From Talpa occidentalis (taxonomy: Eukaryota > Chordata > Mammalia > Eulipotyphla > Talpidae): 64,000 nt of DNA. The notes under the pieces were generated by a model, which saw only the letters and a list, made by a program, of their open reading frames with translations, had not been told where the DNA came from and did no database searches. Each line of letters starts with the position of its first letter. Positions within the stretch are counted from its first letter, which is position 1. Position numbers and translations under genes: made by a program. Location of the stretch: assembly GCF_014898055.3 (NCBI RefSeq), contig NW_023601322.1, forward strand, positions 66,430,740 to 66,494,739, written 5' to 3'. Of this stretch, positions 59,440-64,000 are shown piece by piece.

Positions 59440-59760
59440 CCCTGCTGCAGGTGAAGGCATAATTGCTCCTTACCTCCCCGGGCTCCCCCAGTGTTAAATT
59501 AGCTTTATGTCAATACAACATTGGCAGTGGAGATGAATTATTGAAGCTCATTCACTGCAATGGCCCCGGTTCTGCTTGCTCTATGGAATGGAGGTGAATG
59601 TGAGCATATTACTTCTGTTTGCCTTATTGCAGCCAGTACATTCTCAGTCTGTTGTTAATATGAAAGGACTCAGCCCTGACCAGCAGATAATCCCAGTATC
59701 TGCTTCTCATGAAATCAGTGGAGACAGGCAGAGTGAGAAGGGAGGAACACATTGACATGT
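59440..59760. other. Candidate conserved non-coding element
   Basis: A unique stretch without repeat signatures, simple-sequence content or coding frame. It has TTAAATTAGC near 59494, GAATTATTGAAGC near 59535 and a GATAAT site near 59686. Its balanced composition resembles long-range enhancers. This is an impression only; no alignment was available. Confidence 0.25.
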
Positions 59761-60292
59761 CTGCTGGCCCCAAACTCACAGGGGCTGTTAGTTATCATGA
59801 GACTTACAGCTATTCATATACACACAAGCACATACCACCATCATTCACACACACATATATGCATAAGCACATTAAAAGTCTCAATAAATGTATACTCACA
59901 AGGGACTCAGGAATAAAAATATGGAGGGTGCCAACATTTTAAATAATGAATTTCTAAACTACAGCAAATTTAAAGCCTTTCCTCCTCCCCTACCTTCAAC
60001 ACCAAAGTTTCCCTAGCAGGACTGGAGAGTTTGCCCCCAACGCTTGGCAGAGATGGATGATTTGAGATGACCAAGGTCAAGGACAGGGAACCCAACTGCT
60101 GGAGCTCTTATGTGCATGTGGCAGGACAGTTTTCCTCCCCTACTCTCCCCCCAACCCCCCCATGAGTTGGCACATTCCTGGATTTAAAGATAGGTTTCTG
60201 CTGCTTGGCCCAGGTGTCAAAATGATAAGTTAAAGTTCTGCACAAAGTTACTCACCTGCATAAACATGCATAGTCACAACATAACTTTACAC

Positions 60293-60311
60293 ATACACAC
60301 ACACACACACA
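60293..60311. repeat. Short (CA)n microsatellite
   Basis: About nine CA units in intergenic DNA. Confidence 0.85.
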
Positions 60312-61036
60312 CTCATGCCCAATATGTACCCAGAGATAGGCTCCTGGCCACAAGCTTTGCTTTGAATGCTGCTAAGAAGAACCTCCTGACCCTATCAGCT
60401 GATCACATGCCTCTCAAAAATCCCACCATTAAATATTTATCGCTTTGGGAGTCCCCAGTTAAGAATCAAATACCTCTGGTCAAGGCAACATACCATAAAG
60501 TTATCATCTAACATTTTGACAGGAAATCACTCCCTCTGCCTAGGGCACTCCCCTCCTTTGCTGGCTGACTTACATGTTCTTCCTGTCTGGTCTCGTCTTT
60601 CCTGCCCACTCTCTCTTATCCCAGACTAACAAGGGGGGAGGTTAAGTCTCCCCATTATCCACTCTCACTACTCTACCATCTTTCTTGGATGCATCTCTTA
60701 TATTTATAATTAAATGATTATTTGCATGATTGTGTGTGTATAGTTTGTGGCCCCAGTAGATTGGTTAGGGGCTGCCTTTCTATTCTTCACTGTCCTCCAG
60801 TGCATGGCATAGTGCCTGGTACATAGGAGATGTTAACACTTCAATGAAGTTGGAGGGTTTGAGGAAAGAAAAGCAGAAGAGGAAAGGGAGAAAGGTCACA
60901 GCACATGGTTTCAAACTCCTGATCTCTGGTCTCCGAATATCACCAATCTCTCTCTTCCTCGCCTGCCAGAGTGGTACCATGTGCCCCTCCCTGGAGCATG
61001 TTAAGATGCCCAATGTTTACAGGCCCTGAGCCTAAT

Positions 61037-61400
61037 GTTCGGGTCCTTTGCCCTCTAAGGAAGTAATTCACCAGTAGTTGGGTGTAGTCGAACAAGTGAG
61101 GCTTTATTAGAGACTCATGCACAAAGGAGCCAGTGCTGGAAAGGAGAACATAACCTGGCTCCTGAAGGGAGCTAGGAGATATTTAAAGCGTGGGTCCCTG
61201 AGGAGAGGTGGGGGAGATCAGCATCATAGCTAGTTATGGTTGGTCTACATTTGGGCATGCGCCGACAGGTTACATTGTGACTGTGCATGTGGACTCTTGG
61301 CCTGCTCCCTCCAAGAAATTGTGAGATAATCTTTAATGAGGATCTAGTGCTTTTTGCCTAGCATGGCACCTCATGGTCAGTGTGGTGGACCAAATTATTT
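61037..61400 (-). mobile_element. Solo LTR remnant of an endogenous retrovirus
   Basis: On the minus strand the sequence reads gagtctctaataaagcctca near 61115-61096, a typical retroviral LTR polyadenylation signal in an R region, and ends ggacccgaaca at 61037, a typical LTR 3' end in CA. No internal viral genes are seen nearby, so it is a solo or truncated LTR. The 5' limit is uncertain. Confidence 0.5.
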
Positions 61401-61505
61401 GGACAAGTCTTGACCATCCATAGTTGAGTCTAGCTACCTGTTCAAACAGGACTTGCAACTTATTTTACCAGCTTGCAATTTCTTTACCAAGAATATTTCA
61501 AATGA

Positions 61506-61784
61506 GGGCCTTCCCTGGTGGTGCAAGTGTTAAGACACAACCTATGAAGCTAGCTGCAGCCACTGCAGCACAAGTTCGATCCCCAGCCAGGGAGATACCT
61601 ACATGGCACAGCAGACTTCTCCTGACTTGCCCCTGCTCCCTTCAGCAATGTATTTCAGTCAGTCTGCCTGTTCTGTTCCCCACTCTGTCTCTGGTGAATC
61701 CTCTCACCCTCCACACCTCTGGCCTGTACCCAGGTTCTTGTGTGCCTAAATAAATAAATCTTTTTTTTTTTTAAAAAAAAAAAA
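61506..61784 (+). mobile_element. tRNA-derived SINE (older subfamily)
   Basis: Begins gggccttccctggtggtgca. Duplication AAGAATATTTCAAATGA (61489-61505) versus AAGAATATTTCCAATGA (61785-61801), one difference in 17. Confidence 0.94.
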
Positions 61785-62029
61785 AAGAATATTTCCAATG
61801 AAACTCAAAGAGACAACACTAAGATTAAAGGAAACAGAGACTCCTCCACTGGAGGGAATGGGCTTAAGAGGCTTCCTGTCCTGGTCTGGCTCCCTATTTC
61901 TCCAGAATGTGACTAAGAGCCCACTTCTGGAGCAAGCCTCATATGAGGAACTCCCTCTTCTAGTTGTTTCCTGCTAATTAAGAAGGGAGAGGTTTGTTTC
62001 TTAGAACATATGGTATCAATAATGATAAC

Positions 62030-62265
62030 AAAAATACTAACAACTACCATTTACTGAAAGCTTATTATATGCCAGGTACTGGGCTTAGCACTTTTTGTGT
62101 ATTTATATATAATCACTTCAATTAATTTTCCAACCATCTTGTGAGTTAAGTACATAATATTCCCATTTTACAAATAAAGGCTCAAGCTGAGAGGAATTAA
62201 GTAACTGATCCAAGGTCACATACATAGGAAGCAGTTGAACTTGGACTAGATTCTTGAGGCCGAGC
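62030..62265 (-). mobile_element. MIR SINE fossil
   Basis: 'ttattatatgccaggtactg', 'cccattttacaaataaaggc' and 'ctgatccaaggtcacataca' in reverse MIR order. Confidence 0.8.
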
Positions 62266-64000
62266 TTGTATCTACCAGGATATACAGGATATACCTTTCA
62301 CTTTAAACCCACAAGGAGATGCCAAGCTAGCCATCTCCCTACTTTTATACTCACTTAGCAGATATAATGGATGCCCTTTTTGGACTTGGGATTTATTTTG
62401 GATCCTGTTCTCTTGTCCTAGAATCACCTAGACCTGGTTCCTGATTCCTGGAGTTAGAGAAGAGATGCCAAAACATCTGGAATTGCAGTAGAGAGATACA
62501 GACATGTGAAAGGCAGCAGTTCTTCGATGTTCCCTGCCAAAACTTGCCTAGTCTTGGACCCTCCTGCTTGAGAGATTGGGCTACTTTGTCTTTTCTCTCC
62601 ATTCTTTTCCCAGTGGTGATCCCAGAGGTGATCCTGGGGCCTGATTTTGCAATGATGATCTTGAGGCAGCTAGCAGATGAACCACATAGGGGCCACATAA
62701 ACTAAAGCCCATCAGTGTGAGGAAGGAGCTGCCATTGAGCGTGGGACCTGTTTTCACTGGACTGATGCAGGATCCTGGACAATTGTGTATCCCTTATCAG
62801 GAAATGAGAACTGTATCTGGCATGGGGTCATGGTCTCTTCTTCCCCCTCTCTCCCTCGTGCACTGACTTCACTTAGCTTCATTCTTCCCATGATTAGCAG
62901 AGCCTGAGCTTCATAGTCCAAATTAGGTCTGAGATTAGTTTAAGACTACTAAGGTCCCAGACCTTATATGGCTGAAATCTGGTTTGTCACAGACACTTTC
63001 TGGTTCATCCTTTCAGTTTGCATTGATCCTGATGTTATTTCCTCTTGTCTGTGAGCTCCTAAGGGGCAGGGTCTAAGTTTGTGTTGAATATGGTCAATTG
63101 GCATTCATCCTCTACTCCTACTTTCTTCTAATGTGTTATAGAGACTAGCAAGCTAGAATCCATTTCCCTGACTCCCTCACAATTAAGTGTACCTGTGTGA
63201 GGAGAAGGTATAAAGGAGGACGAAGCTTTTTCCTGCTATTTGGTCTTTCTTCTGGCAAGCATGATCCTGAGACCTGGGATTCTCTAGTAACAGCCAGTCC
63301 AGCTTCCTTGTCTCATTTTCCCAATTGTGAGATAGGAAATCTCTGGCAATGGGTTTTCTAGTTCAACCACTCCAGTGGTGGCTTTTTGAGACCCCCTCTT
63401 TCTGATCATGACATATGTATTAGCAATTCAGGAGTAGCTGCTAGGAGTCCATTCCATCAATCTTTTCAATGATGTTGTAGTCACTTAATTCCCTATATTA
63501 AATTCCCTTCAGTTTAAAATACCTAGAGTAATCTCTGTTTCCTGTGCTGAAGGACAGGCTTTCCCAAAGTGGCCAGAACAGGCTTTTCTCAGTAAGTGTC
63601 ACATTGGTATGAGGAAGTAAGGCTAATTGAGGCCCTGAGGGCTTCAAGAGAAACTATTACTATTACCTTGAAGAATGAAGATTACCCAGATTTAGGGTCA
63701 TCTCTTGAAAAAACCTTTCTATTGAAGAAGCCTATGTTATGGCAGGGCAAATATCTAGGTATCTGCTTTTGTCATATGAGTCATTCTCTCCTCATCATGT
63801 GAGACCTCCTCCTCTTTCCTTGATGCCCTGGGTCGTGATCCCATTCATTAGCTCAAGAATAAAAACCCATTTACTCTAGAATTGACAGCCATGTAAATTC
63901 TCCATACACGTGTAATTAAATTACATATGTAATTATTTCTTTTTCCCTCCTATTCTCTCTGATGTTAATTTGTTTGCACAAGTAGCCCAAGAAGAACCCA

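Larger units (their letters stand above)
49220..64000. other. Intergenic, repeat-rich, no coding gene found
   Basis: Apart from the repeats listed separately (SINEs, three to four L1 pieces at 54840-57590, MIRs, microsatellites, an LTR at about 61037) I found no exon on either strand. The last 1.7 kb (62.3-64 kb) shows nothing I recognise. Confidence 0.65.

Overview
The window is mammalian nuclear DNA. It has spliced genes with GT/AG introns, L1 fragments read on the minus strand, MIR and hAT-type fossils, CA and ATCT microsatellites, and a dense family of tRNA-derived SINEs. I recognise two protein-coding genes, PCDH12 (protocadherin 12, plus strand) and DELE1 (formerly KIAA0141, minus strand). 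They lie tail to tail, as in the human 5q31 PCDH1-DELE1-PCDH12-RNF14 block, so the window is in the opposite orientation to the human reference. The SINE family is not Alu, B1/B2, VES or the horse or dog type as I know them. It resembles the broad laurasiatherian group of tRNA-derived SINEs, so a laurasiatherian mammal is my best guess; I cannot name the species.

Layout. 1-6.7 kb: upstream flank of PCDH12 with a possible LTR remnant, an L1 3' fragment and a CA repeat. 6,737-19,843: PCDH12 in four coding exons; the first (2.9 kb) encodes the whole ectodomain, membrane span and most of the tail. 19.8-26.1 kb: intergenic gap between the two 3' ends. 26,066-38,830: DELE1 in twelve coding exons, all in frame (519 codons plus stop), starting in a CpG island at about 38.65-39.4 kb. 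39.4-64 kb: no coding gene found; it holds SINEs, L1 and MIR fossils, an isolated CpG island at 48.64-48.96 kb, and two unique-looking stretches (49.0-49.2 and 59.4-59.75 kb) that could be conserved non-coding elements of the PCDH1-DELE1 interval.

Roles. PCDH12 (VE-cadherin-2) is an endothelial and trophoblast adhesion protein of the non-clustered protocadherins. DELE1 is the mitochondrial stress messenger that, once cleaved by OMA1, activates the kinase HRI. They are neighbours by synteny, and nothing here suggests a shared pathway.

Main oddities. (1) A one-base loss in a C run at 7198-7201 breaks the PCDH12 frame inside an otherwise intact gene. (2) The PCDH12 stop appears shifted downstream. 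(3) DELE1 has a short upstream reading frame overlapping its start. (4) There are 21 copies of one SINE family, nearly all with recognisable target-site duplications, including two copies split by younger copies. (5) There is a CpG island without a gene at 48.6 kb. I found no CRISPR, operon or other unusual system.
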